Source: an uncultured Thermogutta sp. (GTDB taxonomy: Bacteria; Planctomycetota; Planctomycetia; Pirellulales; Thermoguttaceae). From it: a stretch of 47,641 nucleotides of DNA. A model generated the notes under the pieces. It had not been told where the DNA came from, did no database searches, and saw only the letters and a program-made list of their open reading frames with translations. The stretch lies in NCBI GenBank assembly GCA_937128505.1, contig CAKZMM010000048.1, forward strand, positions 1 to 47,641, written 5' to 3'. A program made the translations under genes and the position numbers. Every line of letters starts with the position of its first letter. Within the stretch, counting starts at the first letter, position 1. Of the stretch, positions 27,801 to 35,087 are shown in pieces.

Positions 27801-28519
27801 ACCTCATTCCCGGGGAGGGGACTATTACCGTCGTATCGGACGACGAAGAGGCGGCCGAGCAATTGGAGTCGTTACTGCGCACGCTTTCTCCTCCTGTAGG
27901 AACTGGTGGCCGAACGATCACGGTATACGAACTGCGGCACGCGAGCGCTACTGTTGTGGCGGAAACCCTCCAAGATTTTCTGCGGAGCGGATGGTACGGG
28001 TGGCGGCGCGGCTATGGAAGCTTGGTCATCGTTCCTGATGAGCAGCAAAACACCATTCTTGTACAAGCGAGCCGAGCGGATCGGGCACTGATTGAAAGTT
28101 TGCTGAAAGTTTTAGATGCTCCCCAACTCCCGGAGGCAGCCCAAGCCAATCAACCGCGAATTATCCCGGTGCGGAATGCGGACGCCGCCCGGGTCGAAGA
28201 GGTAGTTCGCTCGGTATTTCGGGCCCAACTGAATCCGCCAACCGTTCGCGCTAGTCCGTGGGGGGGATATCGACAGGTGGCTCCAGGGCCGACGACTCCT
28301 CAACTCACGGTCGACCCCACAACAAATAGCCTTGTCGTTCGCGGCCCACCCGCTTTAGTCAATCAAATCGAGGAGTTCATTAAGCAATTGGACGAAACGG
28401 CTGCTCAAGATCCCTCACGTAGATTGATCCTCATTCCGCTGGAAAAACTTAATGCAACCCGCGTGGAACGGGCTTTGGAGGAGATTATTCGCCGATCTCG
28501 CTGGCGGGGTTACCCATAG
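18851..28519 (+). CDS. Giant periplasmic protein: tandem array of ~34 secretin N1 domains, no pore domain
   Basis: The product is about 3,220 residues. In order: signal peptide (VVQVLLILLAFELVPA); Ala/Gly/Glu-rich stretch; LTxxQ-type helical region with LSPSQRAEI and LTPEQKAAF (19270-19440); N0-like domain (19440-19690); one N1-like domain (19748-19920); then 33 consecutive units of about 66 residues (19978-26540). Their shared pattern is xxVYPL-ADP-LxxLVPxAxxxxDxxxxxLIVWAxPxxHxxI plus a final helix, the NolW/secretin N1 fold. A Pro-rich linker and an acidic Ser/Glu/Lys region (27000-27780) follow, then two complete N1 domains and a third cut off after its first half (RRSRWRGYP). In known secretins one to four N domains stack as periplasmic rings below a barrel; here there is no barrel. 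The ATG at 18851 starts the signal peptide; the frame is open upstream to 18740. It lies 2.8 kb before a T2SS cluster that lacks gspD. Domain identity is confident; function is unknown. Confidence 0.92.
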   Translation: MVMFSHTNGRLPSFNPPVVQVLLILLAFELVPAWRIGPVLGLQAEPQTGAREAAVEVQGTGAGSSAAQLASAEKSSVGAPAAAELGGPETPESASSTGPPRHRGQGEREASGPIATAAVTSGIAARPLEELGNPNVAEQLRLSPSQRAEIAAILAERKSQLEPADESIRPDIIRKFDTKLWGVLTPEQKAAFAAGERVPVLRFQFRFQRWEHVLEWLAQQAGLSLVLDAPPPGTFNYTDNREYTPTEAIDLVNSVLLTKGYALVRREGMLILLHLKGELPPGLVPRVSLEEARRMGKHDLVTVSFSTGRRNSEQVSQAVKALLGPYGKLLAIPGTNQILVTERAGTMDAIEQIIQSIPEPSPPPPQPKPREPEPFEVQIYPLKTADPNAVLSVLTTLFSSAKIVHDPKLNQLNVYATPSQHNGIKSILARMESQEAPERAPRLETYPVATPGDGESLVANLQLAAPAAKLRYDEEARRLIVWGSPAEHEAIKLSLEKLQAATAPETAVQLEAYRLLRTDPRQLALLLEKLVPRAKVTFDSGRKQLLVLATPADHALVRATIQELEPTVVDSQTPELRIYELQRADPELLVDPLSQLAPRAQITADEKNQRLIILAPPELHETIAKAIREADAAPGGQFGRRVAIYPLRGVDLSGSAGRGIVGLIERLAPNSRVTVDSQRNQLVVYASEEDHRVIREALSQLGHGVDITAAPTIEVYPIRRADSAAIVELLRNLVPGAQVSVDSRSGSLVVLATANDHQLINETLAKLATGQPGGERSLVLYPTAADERTRLQAVLTSLSAELPGLRVISDAVPGSIAIWATAEEHQLVSQILQQLKTGLPEESQYQLVAYPLQWAEPSSTLQALRQLYPQIQVVSESATRRLLIWASAKEHEAIRSSLAEIDRPAPEGSQPRFETYYLRGAAGSTVLSTLQQLVPSARLVLESGGRKIVAWATPKEHETIRAALAELGEGDSPERSPQMQIYPLGNLNPSSTMTLLQSLVPDAQLSIDSQSSSLVAVALPADHEVIRAALDQLRVARQKPAGMELRYYPYQVEPAQALLDLLRTLAPSAQVTVDRERKRLMVVAYAEDHTLVEKTLKDYEANTPAESTRRVAVFNLSPAERKRLEALWPSLQRDLPGVQLLPESRPGEVAIWARPEEQQLVAEIIRQLQQTPDVSRSFQLLVYPISAADPQSVLTMVQTLFPNVQAVLDQKSRRVMIWTPSDEYPRVLEALREIDRGTPGQWQEQLRIYPVSKTDPQVAVQLLRERAPEARITVDSRAGQLVVWATLADHKIIEETLEQLEAGPGEKHKPRLVVYPAGKVDTSALATLLRSLVPEARIAVDSKTGGLAVWAKPEDHELIAEAIEELSREEVAGAAPVVRQYDLPGAVPSNLMSILAGAFPLARFSLGTASNQLIAWAKPEEHQLIAQLLEELSRAESSATAPRLATYTVQGTTASEAARIIRLLVPEATLTVGSNPQQLIAWARPADHEKISQALQQLAQSTGGDDAAELVVYNLRSANAYSAMQSLRMIVPEAQLSVGSDMKQLIALARPAEHRRITAALERIDVRPPEEEELRVYSLEGMTVMRAIYAMRLLRDAVPEATMTLGSDSNQLLVWARPEDHQKLQGLLDQLLSKGPPEKAPQAVVYQLRSISASAATQVLRAAIPDGTFVPDASDPYRLTVWGSPADQQMVERVLNQIDIEDQREGYRLATYELQGISPSYAIQLLTRAVPGAQLLPAADPQQLIAWARPQDHERIQQTLEDLRRSQAQSERTAVVYTLKTLTAATAMPLIRQVLPQVQLTSGTDANQFIAWASPADHEAIRRLLAEVDLPGNRGMEVRVYRLEGMDASQAYYARYFLISSFPNARVTSGVEADQVIIWATPADHEQIAEVVGQLTAKEPPEKAKRVALYTLRHIPASQAVQVLRPAVPQVSLSVDTTDPYRLIAFGSPRDHESIAEILGRIDTAESALGQPTAATYTVEGLSATYVIQFLSRIVPTAQFSMGSDPQQFMAFARPQEHERIRETLEQLKTAGPSDPRLEVYPLETGDSRSVLTLMQSAVPTAKISTSSDGRQLLVYGRPEEQRRVQEILDTLARQSKTEPAVMEVYTVRPPGNAYSMMQLLRDAFPQARFALGSNMQQLVVYASAEEHRQISEALARLEQGVQSDPPKMRVYDVGTADPSRLTSILAMAFPNAQFAPAGDPGKLVAWAQQADHRLIEQAVGQLRAESWGAESRVMLLFPLRRADAQAVMQVLSPTLREHAQFVVDPTRNALVVWADRRFHEAIRRAVEQYLMAANETPEMAPRVYRFRYADPSTTMTVLRTIVPDAQIALDWANQTLVISALPEEHLKIEQTLAQMDREDAGGLRPVLRVHRMDGLDPSEVYSSLRQLFRYDLSIQLALDEPNESILAIAPPTKHEVIARIIEEIRAASQQGGGVTVGFYSLKNIDPSAALSVLRSLMQQRGVRAELSLEPQSNQLVAITRPEYHAWIEAMLEQMRGEDRELEILQLEEVDVYTAQTAIRQLFADESQPPEIDVDYSTQQLFVQATAEQHRRILELLGKMGESRLALVASLGGKASRVIRFEGDAEAAVRQIERVWSQLRPNPLRIITPAATAGSVDAREISPGGNPRSTGPRIERKPAVPAAPNPPQSPGAKPADDPQQPDRGSGNTSWWQKGRQVLAQAEQDWSARLSIASFRTSGIGGKTVLIEAPFDFADAPGAESTQSSPLARGEATVSERAAGMPESAAGNPDQKASKEAEKSVDAKEAQDEKGSREGNESREAKHSSQEVKASAEAQATLEKQSDEMKGGESSQSTGSRESEKNTELDEAAGAQGTKIPEDTQEAKAAAGGEIASESAKNPAIEAVEVSASTTSSEYSSSEKSSSRLPSPEHPSPEHSLSEHSSPEHSSEHGKSPVTAAQVPASGQTGAPPSPASEGQGITPQPQEKAETTESVSQSSTFESPGSPGADRPASPQRQATEAGAPPVYLIPGEGTITVVSDDEEAAEQLESLLRTLSPPVGTGGRTITVYELRHASATVVAETLQDFLRSGWYGWRRGYGSLVIVPDEQQNTILVQASRADRALIESLLKVLDAPQLPEAAQANQPRIIPVRNADAARVEEVVRSVFRAQLNPPTVRASPWGGYRQVAPGPTTPQLTVDPTTNSLVVRGPPALVNQIEEFIKQLDETAAQDPSRRLILIPLEKLNATRVERALEEIIRRSRWRGYP
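20987..22981 (+). repeat. Five-domain block duplicated inside the giant gene
   Basis: N1 units 6-10 (20987-21982, 332 codons) match units 11-15 (21983-22981, 333 codons) position by position. The clearest pair is unit 7 against unit 12: both have an atypical, longer unit lacking the ADP turn (DERTRLQAVLTSLSAELPG and AERKRLEALWPSLQRDLPG), then IAIWA and EEHQLV / EEQQLV. The neighbouring units 8/13 also match best with each other. Confidence 0.75.
23180..24769 (+). repeat. Four-domain block duplicated inside the giant gene
   Basis: Units 17-20 (23180-23974) and 21-24 (23975-24769) are both exactly 795 bases. Diagnostic pairs are units 19/23 (VYSLEGM and VYRLEGM, each with the same extra residues) and units 20/24 (both with DPYRL before the WGS/FGS strand). 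Unit 25 (AATYTVEGL, GSDPQQ) resembles units 17 and 21, so a third copy may have begun. Confidence 0.8.
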
Positions 28520-28606
28520 CCTGAAAACGCTCGGCGGCAACCGGCCTCTTGCCTAAGCTGCGGCGTCAATCTGCATCTTGATCCTCTTAAAGTTACCACG
28601 CCTTCG

Positions 28607-28630
28607 CGAGAAGAGTCCCCGCTTTTCTCG
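28607..28630. terminator. 9-bp hairpin between convergent genes
   Basis: CGAGAAGAG (28607-28615) pairs with CTTTTCTCG (28622-28630), one G-T wobble on the plus strand, around a six-base loop. It lies in the 274-base gap between the giant gene and the oppositely oriented EF-hand gene, a typical place for a bidirectional terminator. No T-run follows. Confidence 0.45.
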
Positions 28631-28793
28631 GCGCATAACACCTTGCCGAAGGCGATTCCCAATCCGGGGTCCAGAATCCCCGGGTAGATCGGGGCGAAAT
28701 GCCGCCATCAAAAGGTTAGCATCAGGCTGCCCACACGGCCGACAGCATCAGCATTCGGAGACAAGCTCGGCCGGTACGCATTTGGTTGGCGGG

Positions 28794-30056
28794 TCAATTT
28801 GCGTTTAAGGGGGGGTTCGGAGGTCCGACCGAGCGAGCGTCTGAATGATCGACATTTTGCTTTGCTTCGGGCTCGGCGGATCCATTGGTGGCATTCTCAC
28901 GCGAGATGGGTGCTTCGATCTCGCGAGGACCGGCTAAGCACTCTTCAGGGGTGATTAAGCCATCTGAATCGCGATCAAACTGCATAAATTGACGGAGTTG
29001 ACTGCCGGTAGGCTGCGGAGCAAACTCCGCCAAAGTGACCTGCCGATCTCCATCTTGATCGGCTTCGAGAAACCACCGAGGCAAACCTTCCGGGAGTTGC
29101 TCCGGGGGGACATAAAACTTCGGATTCCTTCGCGGAATTTGTTTCCCCCGAAGAGTCGGCAGTCCCGAACCAGAGGATCCCGTGCCGGAACTGCTCTGCC
29201 CGGCGGCCTGACGTGCTGAGGTATTGCCCCCGATGGGAGGCTCTGCCGGCGTTCCGGTGCCCCGGCTGGCTCCTTCGCCACCCCCCACGGCCTCAGGGGG
29301 GACAAGCATGGGAAACTGTGGAAGGTTGACGCTTGGCGCCACCAGTCTGATCCGACGCCGCTGAGCGTATCGAGCTACCCAATTCGCAAACTCTTCCACG
29401 CCAATAGAGCCGCTTTTATCCGAGTCGATGGCCCGCCATTGCTCCGCCTCGATTGGCCATTCTTCGGGGTTGATGAGCCCATCTTGGTTTGCATCCCGCG
29501 ACCTCACACGCCAGGTAGCATAACGGAGTATCTTCGGACTGATGGGGACGGCACCTGGGCCCGGTGGGGCAAGGTAACTCCCTGAGGAGGCATTTTCGGC
29601 CGAGGAAGCGGGTGCGGATGCCGTCTCCTTAGACGGTGCGGTACTCGCTACTTGTGCTGAAGTGGTAACGCCGGCACGTAACAAAGGTTCATCTGCTTCT
29701 CGCGATAGTGGAGTTACTCTTTCCTGTGACGGGGCTTCCTGAGACGAAATCTCCTGTGACGAAATTTCCTGCGCCGGAGTTCCCTTAAACGGAGTTTCCT
29801 TGGACGGAGTTTCTTGGGCAATAGCAACCCAAGCCCCGAAGAAACCGGAGGGCAAACCAATCTGTAAAAAGCAGAAACAGAAGAACAACACACCCCAATA
29901 GATGGCGAAAAGGGGAGGCAACCCACGCTGCCCCTCATGCCGAACGACATGGTTCGGGGCCTCCCGCTGGGTTACGCTTCTAAGATCTTTAGATAGGGGC
30001 AAAAACTCGCGAACCATTTTGCCGACAACAGTAGCGATCAATCGGTAATCTCTCAC
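28794..30056 (-). CDS. EF-hand calcium-binding protein with N-terminal membrane anchor
   Basis: Four canonical 12-residue EF-hand loops are visible: DANQDGLINPEE, DSDKSGSIGVEE, DQDGDRQVTLAE and DRDSDGLITPEE, in two pairs separated by about 110 residues of Gly/Ser/Pro-rich sequence. A hydrophobic helix (LPPLFAIYWGVLFFCFCFLQIGL, about residues 47-69) anchors or exports the protein. After it comes a short five-residue tandem series (ETPSK-ETPFK, then QEISS-QEISS-QEAPS) encoded by 15-bp repeats at about 29730-29820. Start is a GTG at 30056; an ATG at 30017 is also in frame. EF-hand proteins of this layout are common in planctomycetes, usually of unknown role. It is convergent with the giant N1-array gene. 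Confidence 0.85.
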   Translation of the reverse strand: MRDYRLIATVVGKMVREFLPLSKDLRSVTQREAPNHVVRHEGQRGLPPLFAIYWGVLFFCFCFLQIGLPSGFFGAWVAIAQETPSKETPFKGTPAQEISSQEISSQEAPSQERVTPLSREADEPLLRAGVTTSAQVASTAPSKETASAPASSAENASSGSYLAPPGPGAVPISPKILRYATWRVRSRDANQDGLINPEEWPIEAEQWRAIDSDKSGSIGVEEFANWVARYAQRRRIRLVAPSVNLPQFPMLVPPEAVGGGEGASRGTGTPAEPPIGGNTSARQAAGQSSSGTGSSGSGLPTLRGKQIPRRNPKFYVPPEQLPEGLPRWFLEADQDGDRQVTLAEFAPQPTGSQLRQFMQFDRDSDGLITPEECLAGPREIEAPISRENATNGSAEPEAKQNVDHSDARSVGPPNPPLNAN

Positions 30057-31325
30057 GCTTCAAAACCGCGGGCTTGATTTCAGTTGAATCCCCATCATGC
30101 GGCCGATTGCAGTATGTCGACGCTCCTCTCGTTGGCATTATTTCAATTGACAAGTGCCCAAATTTCACTGGACGAATGCCCACCTTTTACCAGCGAAAAT
30201 CGTGGGTGTGATCTTTGAGGTCCCATGCGACAATCCGTCGGAAGCCTCAAGCGATGCTCATTATCTTGGGCTTATTCCCATGTAGAAATTATAACTTCGG
30301 GCATCGCGCTTTTCCTCATGACTCATTTTCGGCGAGAGTTCTCGTTTTCGGAAGGCGGAATCTGGACTCCATTGCCGCGGATTATGTTTGTGCACCTGGG
30401 GAATAAGCGACAGGTTTTCCTCTGGGCCCTCACCCCCACGAGTTTTCTTAACTCCAGGAGTTTATGGACGGGGCATTCTGCGTCTTCATCAAGCCTTTGC
30501 TCCTTTTGCGACCGCTCAATTTTTTTGCAGCCGCAAATTGAAACCTTCGAAAGACACCGAGCCAGCAAGTGGTATTCAGACGTCCAGTAGATCGTTTTGC
30601 TGGGATCATACGAAATCGAAATTTGTCCGCTTTTGCGGAGTCCTAACTGTCGGCTCATATTTCTCGCCCGGCTAATCTTTCAACCTTTTCTTGCGGATTG
30701 TCTCACGAAAGGGTCATGAGCCAGTTCGCAACTGCACTTTACTCAGGGTCAAAAAAGCGATTTGGGGTAAAATAGGGGAGGATGTAAACTCCATCCGAAA
30801 AAATCTTGAACTGTTTGAACGTTGTGAGCTTTCAGCATATTGAGCTCTATCAAGAAAAATTCTGTGCTGAACCGGCAGGGATTTTGAACGGATCAAATGG
30901 CAACAGATTTGATAGTCATAAGTACTGAGTTTCCCCCGGAAAACGTTCCAAATCCCTGGTATTCCTAGTAATTCTAGCTTTGCCAGATTCTCTATTTTTA
31001 TCGTTTTATGAATGTTTTTTGTGAAGGAGAGGGACCTAGGCATTGACGTCCGCTTCCCGCCGGCTAAAATCACAAGTGGAAATCGTCCCTCCTTTTAATG
31101 CTGTTTGAAAGAAAGATTTAAGGGGATCGGGGCCGGTTTTGGCCTTCAGATGTTTCCCACCTGATATTCCCGCCTCAAAAGGTAGCTGGCTCGCCCTTTG
31201 TGCGAGGAAGCAATACTGGCTACGGAAGGCTGCATGGCAGAGTTTGGAGCGTAGTTCATCGGCATTTATAGCCGGGTGAATCTTGCCAACAAAACTTCCT
31301 CGATTAGCACGCAACAGGATTGGCG
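30057..31325. other. Long spacer upstream of the T2SS cluster
   Basis: About 1.27 kb between divergent genes. Frames at 30225-30590 and 30714-31073 are open, but they overlap opposite frames and their products show no family-like pattern; I do not call them genes. The promoters of the EF-hand gene and of gspE must lie here. Confidence 0.55.
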
Positions 31326-33017
31326 ATGATCACCGTTCGAACCCCTCGAAATAGTTGGGCTCTTGAGTCGCAGCACCTTGTTCGAGCTCGGGAAGCGCTT
31401 GAGCGGGATGGTGCCCTGGATCAATTCGCCGCCGAGATGGGTTACGCCACCGAAGAGGAGGCGTGGCGGGCGGTGGGCGATGCTTTGGGAATGGACTTCC
31501 TCGACTTAAGTACGGCTAAGGTTGATTTTTCACTCCTGCAAGATTTCCCCCTGCGTTTGATTCATCGTTACAACGTCTTTCCCATCGCCTTATCGAACAA
31601 CGCGTTGGTGGTTGCCACAGCGAATCCGTTCGATCTAAACGCTTTGGATGCAGTTAGTGCCGCGGTCAAACGCAGCGTGATCCCCGTATTGGTGATGCCG
31701 AGCGAATTGTCGAAGCTCATCAAAAGCCGGCTCGGTGTCGGTGCGGAAACGATCAACGACTTGCTGGCCCAACAGGAGGAAAGTTCGCAGGTCGAGTTAC
31801 TCGATCAATTGGAGTGGGATGCCAACGAAGCGGCCGAGGCCCAGGAAGCCTCGGTCGTGCGGTTGGTCAATGAAATCCTGGTGGAGGCCATCGAGGCCCG
31901 CGCAAGCGACATTCACCTCGAGTGCCAGGCTTCGGGAATGCGGATCCGGTACCGGATCGATGGGGTGTTGCAAACGCAACCGGCCCCGCCGCAAATCAAC
32001 CGCTTCAAGAACGCGATCATCAGCCGGCTTAAGATTATGGCTCGACTGAATATCGCGGAAAAACGCGTCCCGCAGGACGGACGAATTAAGTTGAAGGTCA
32101 ACGGCCGCGAGGTGGATATCCGGGTTTCCGTCATCCCGATGCTGCACGGCGAAGGGATCGTGATGCGAATCCTGGATAAAGACCGGATGGAGTTCAGCCT
32201 TCGTGGCTTAGGGATGGAAGAAGATGTCTACGAACAATTCCAGCGACTGATTCGGTTGCCGCACGGGATTATCCTGGTGACCGGGCCGACCGGCTCGGGT
32301 AAAACGACGACCTTGTACAGTGCCCTGAACGAGATCAAAAGCGAAACCACCAAAATCATCACTACGGAAGATCCGATCGAATACCACTTAGAGGGAATCA
32401 ATCAGATCCAGGTCCATCCGAAAGTTGGTTTGACATTCGCAACGAGTTTGCGAAGCATTCTGCGTCATGACCCCGATGTGATCCTGGTGGGTGAGATTCG
32501 CGATTTAGAAACCGCCGAAAATGCAGTGCAGGCCTCGCTGACCGGTCATCTGGTCTTTAGCACCTTGCATACGAACGATGCCGCCGGTGCGTTCATGCGC
32601 TTGGTCGATATGGGGGTAGAACCTTTTTTGGTGTCGAGCACGATCGAAGCCGTGATGGCGCAGCGCTTGGTGCGGACCTTGTGTCCTGAGTGTCGCGAAC
32701 CTTACTACCCGGCTGCTGATGAGTTGCCGGAAGATTTTCCGCTCGAAAGGTTCGCTCCGCGGCGGCCGCTGTTGTATCGGGCTGTTGGGTGCCGGGCGTG
32801 TCGTCAAACGGGTTACCGGGGGCGAATCGGCATTTTTGAACTGTTGGTGGCGAGCGATGAAATCCGCCGTTTAGCCGGCGAGCGAACCCCGACGCATGTT
32901 GTGAAACAGGTGGCCATGGCCGGCGGAATGCGCAGCTTGCGACAGGACGGCTGGATCAAAGTTTGCCGTGGACAGACAACAATCGAGGAGGTTTTGAGGG
33001 TCACCAAATCGGACTGA
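31326..33017 (+). CDS. gspE: Type II secretion / type IV pilus assembly ATPase, GspE/PilB type
   Basis: The cytoplasmic hexameric ATPase that drives pseudopilus assembly. The N-terminal 150 residues form the GspE N-domain (LGMDFLDLSTAKVDF, RYNVFPIALSNNALVVATANPFD). The ATPase core has the RASDIHLE-type strand and RIDG, Walker A GPTGSGKTT near residue 320, the Asp box near TTEDPIEY, Walker B VILVGEIRD near 385 and the His box TLHTNDA. The tetracysteine zinc motif CPEC...CRAC is present near 453-489. Length (563) is normal for GspE/PilB. The ATG at 31326 is chosen over a TTG at 31320. It is the first gene of the T2SS cluster, 283 bases before gspF. Confidence 0.96.
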   Translation: MITVRTPRNSWALESQHLVRAREALERDGALDQFAAEMGYATEEEAWRAVGDALGMDFLDLSTAKVDFSLLQDFPLRLIHRYNVFPIALSNNALVVATANPFDLNALDAVSAAVKRSVIPVLVMPSELSKLIKSRLGVGAETINDLLAQQEESSQVELLDQLEWDANEAAEAQEASVVRLVNEILVEAIEARASDIHLECQASGMRIRYRIDGVLQTQPAPPQINRFKNAIISRLKIMARLNIAEKRVPQDGRIKLKVNGREVDIRVSVIPMLHGEGIVMRILDKDRMEFSLRGLGMEEDVYEQFQRLIRLPHGIILVTGPTGSGKTTTLYSALNEIKSETTKIITTEDPIEYHLEGINQIQVHPKVGLTFATSLRSILRHDPDVILVGEIRDLETAENAVQASLTGHLVFSTLHTNDAAGAFMRLVDMGVEPFLVSSTIEAVMAQRLVRTLCPECREPYYPAADELPEDFPLERFAPRRPLLYRAVGCRACRQTGYRGRIGIFELLVASDEIRRLAGERTPTHVVKQVAMAGGMRSLRQDGWIKVCRGQTTIEEVLRVTKSD

Positions 33018-33300
33018 AGAAATCGAACCGCCGGTTGAATCGAGCGGCGGGGCTCCGCTGGTCGCAAGGTGATCGGTGCATCCTGCTAGAGCGGGGAAAG
33101 GGCCGAGATTTCGTTCGACAATCGCGGTCACCTTGCTACGGCTTGAAAAGTTCCGACGGGTAGCCTGCATGGACCTGATGATCCGAATGACGACATGATT
33201 TCGGCGGCGAATGGCCTTGGTTTGACCCACGACCTTCCACGGCAAACTGAATCAATAGACCCGCAAGGCGCATGTTCTGACAGGGCTTCCTCCTAACCCG

Positions 33301-34506
33301 ATGCCTGAGTTTAGTTACGTAGCGCGCACCGCGAGTGGAGAGGATGTCACCGGGCTGCTTGTGGCAGGCAGTCGCCGCGAGGCCATCTGCGCACTGATGG
33401 ATCGCTCCTTGTACCCGCTTAAAGTGGAGCCCGTTTCGCAGAAAGTCGGGGGTTGGTTTCGGCGTAGGGTGACTGTGGCTCAGCTTGCAAGCACCCTTAC
33501 GCAACTGGCTGATCTTTTACAAAATGGTGTTCCCCTTTTGCAGGCTTTGACGGTCCTTGCCGAACAGTCGGTGCATCCGGAGCTTCGGCACGTCCTGACG
33601 CAGGTGCGCGACCAAGTAGCGGAAGGCGTTGCCATCGACCAGGCTCTTGCTGCCCACCCGAAGGTGTTTAATGAACTGGTGGTCAGTATGGTTCGGGCAG
33701 GGGCTGAGGGGGCTTTTTTGGAAGATGCGTTAAGGCGGACGGCAAACTTCCTGGAAATGCAGGAGGATCTGCGTTCCCGGGTAAAAGGAGCGATGTTTTA
33801 CCCGGCGTTTCTGGCGGCGGTCGGGACCATTATCACCACAGCTTTGATTGTGTTTTTCGTCCCGCGATTCGCCGAGCTTTTTGAGAAGTTGGAGCGCGAA
33901 GGTGGCGGCCTGCCTTGGGCAACGGTGATGCTTTTGGGGCTAAGCAACTTTTTGGGACGTTTCGGTAGCCTGGTGATGGTCGTTTTGGTGATGGGAACTG
34001 TGGCGATTAAGCAGGCTGTGGCCAGCCAACAGGGGCGATTGATTTGGGATCGTTGGAAGCTGCGGATACCGTTGTTCGGGCCGATTTTCCTGAATTATGC
34101 CGTGGCTCGGTTTTGCCGCGTTTTGGGAACCCTATTACGCAACGGAGTACCGTTGCTGAAAGCGCTCGATATTAGTGCCCAATCGGCCGGCAATCGCGTC
34201 TTGGCCCAAGCCATCCGAGACTCAGCCGAGAATGTTTCCTCGGGGGAGACGTTATCGCGACCGCTGGCCCAATGCGGACTGATTCCTAAACCGATTATGG
34301 CGATGATCTCGGTGGCAGAGCAGGCGAACAATCTAGACGAAGTACTCGTGCAAATTGCTGAGGGAATTGAGCGAAAGATGTCGCGGCAAATCGACATCAT
34401 GGTCCGCATGTTGGAGCCGATGATGCTCCTCGTCATGGGAGCGATCATCATGTTCGTGCTGGTAGCCTTACTTTTGCCGGTGGTGGAAATGAGTACCTCT
34501 CTGTAG
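33301..34506 (+). CDS. gspF: Type II secretion inner-membrane platform protein GspF
   Basis: The platform protein to which the ATPase and pseudopilus base attach. The 401 residues show the duplicated T2SSF layout: cytoplasmic four-helix domain with LADLLQNGVPLLQAL, membrane segment at about 168-190 (LAAVGTIITTALIVFFVPRF), membrane segment at about 222-243, the second cytoplasmic domain with LLRNGVPLLKALDI, and a final segment at about 376-398 ending LLLPVVEMSTSL. The repeated LxxNGVPLLxAL motif is characteristic. Length is normal. The ATG at 33301 begins the family N-terminus PEFSYVARTASGE, without a Shine-Dalgarno sequence. Confidence 0.96.
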   Translation: MPEFSYVARTASGEDVTGLLVAGSRREAICALMDRSLYPLKVEPVSQKVGGWFRRRVTVAQLASTLTQLADLLQNGVPLLQALTVLAEQSVHPELRHVLTQVRDQVAEGVAIDQALAAHPKVFNELVVSMVRAGAEGAFLEDALRRTANFLEMQEDLRSRVKGAMFYPAFLAAVGTIITTALIVFFVPRFAELFEKLEREGGGLPWATVMLLGLSNFLGRFGSLVMVVLVMGTVAIKQAVASQQGRLIWDRWKLRIPLFGPIFLNYAVARFCRVLGTLLRNGVPLLKALDISAQSAGNRVLAQAIRDSAENVSSGETLSRPLAQCGLIPKPIMAMISVAEQANNLDEVLVQIAEGIERKMSRQIDIMVRMLEPMMLLVMGAIIMFVLVALLLPVVEMSTSL

Positions 34507-34515
34507 CCGCACGAA

Positions 34516-34559
34516 TTTTTGATTCTTTTACTCATGAGTTTTTGATTCTTTTACTCATG
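34516..34559. repeat. 21-bp direct duplication, period 23
   Basis: TTTTTGATTCTTTTACTCATG occurs identically at 34516-34536 and 34539-34559, starting nine bases after the gspF stop codon. Confidence 0.9.
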
Positions 34560-35002
34560 GAGGCATGTTGTGTAAGATGCGGTTCGTTTTTAGGGCACCC
34601 GGTTCTTTGGAGAGGAGCAACGAGAGGTAAAAAGCTATAGAGCGTGAGAGTTTAAAGCCGATACCCCGGGGCCCAATGGAAATAGTGAGATTTAAAGACG
34701 GGCGTCATAAAGCCTGAGAGTTCAGATCGAACATTAGGGGTGTTCAACAGGCGGTGAGTTTATTTGGAATAAATGTAGCCCTCCGGCGGCGGAAAGTTTC
34801 CTAGTGCTTCGCGGATCATAAGGATTAGAGTGCACGAGTAACCCTTTGAATTTCGCCGCGCGAGGCAGAAGGAGTTTGGCCAAGTATTGGCGAATTCTTC
34901 AAGTTGGGAAAGAAATCGGCTGCTTACAGGCGTGGAGGATTGGTGGTTAAATTGACCGGCCGAGAAAGTCAGCTCGCTGTCGCCGTAATATCGCTCTTTA
35001 TT

Positions 35003-35038
35003 TGAAGTCAAAAAAAGAATCTGAAGTCAAAAAAAGAA
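35003..35038. repeat. 17-bp direct duplication, period 19
   Basis: TGAAGTCAAAAAAAGAA occurs identically at 35003-35019 and 35022-35038, about 57 bases before gspG. Confidence 0.9.
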
Positions 35039-35080
35039 AAGGCAAATGTCGGTTTTAAACTTGAGCACAAAAACACGTGT

Positions 35081-35087
35081 AGGGAGG
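35081..35087 (+). promoter_or_regulatory. Strong Shine-Dalgarno sequence of gspG
   Basis: AGGGAGG lies eight bases before the ATG at 35096. Most genes in this window have weak or no such signal, so this one stands out and fits high expression of the major pseudopilin. Confidence 0.75.

Noticed and set aside
28520-28808. Possible frameshifted continuation of the giant gene into a secretin pore
   Set aside because: None of the other frames after the stop shows N1 or secretin-like sequence.
30225-31073. Open frames on both strands in the spacer before gspE
   Set aside because: Frames overlap each other on opposite strands, have no recognisable domain and no ribosome site; more likely non-coding.
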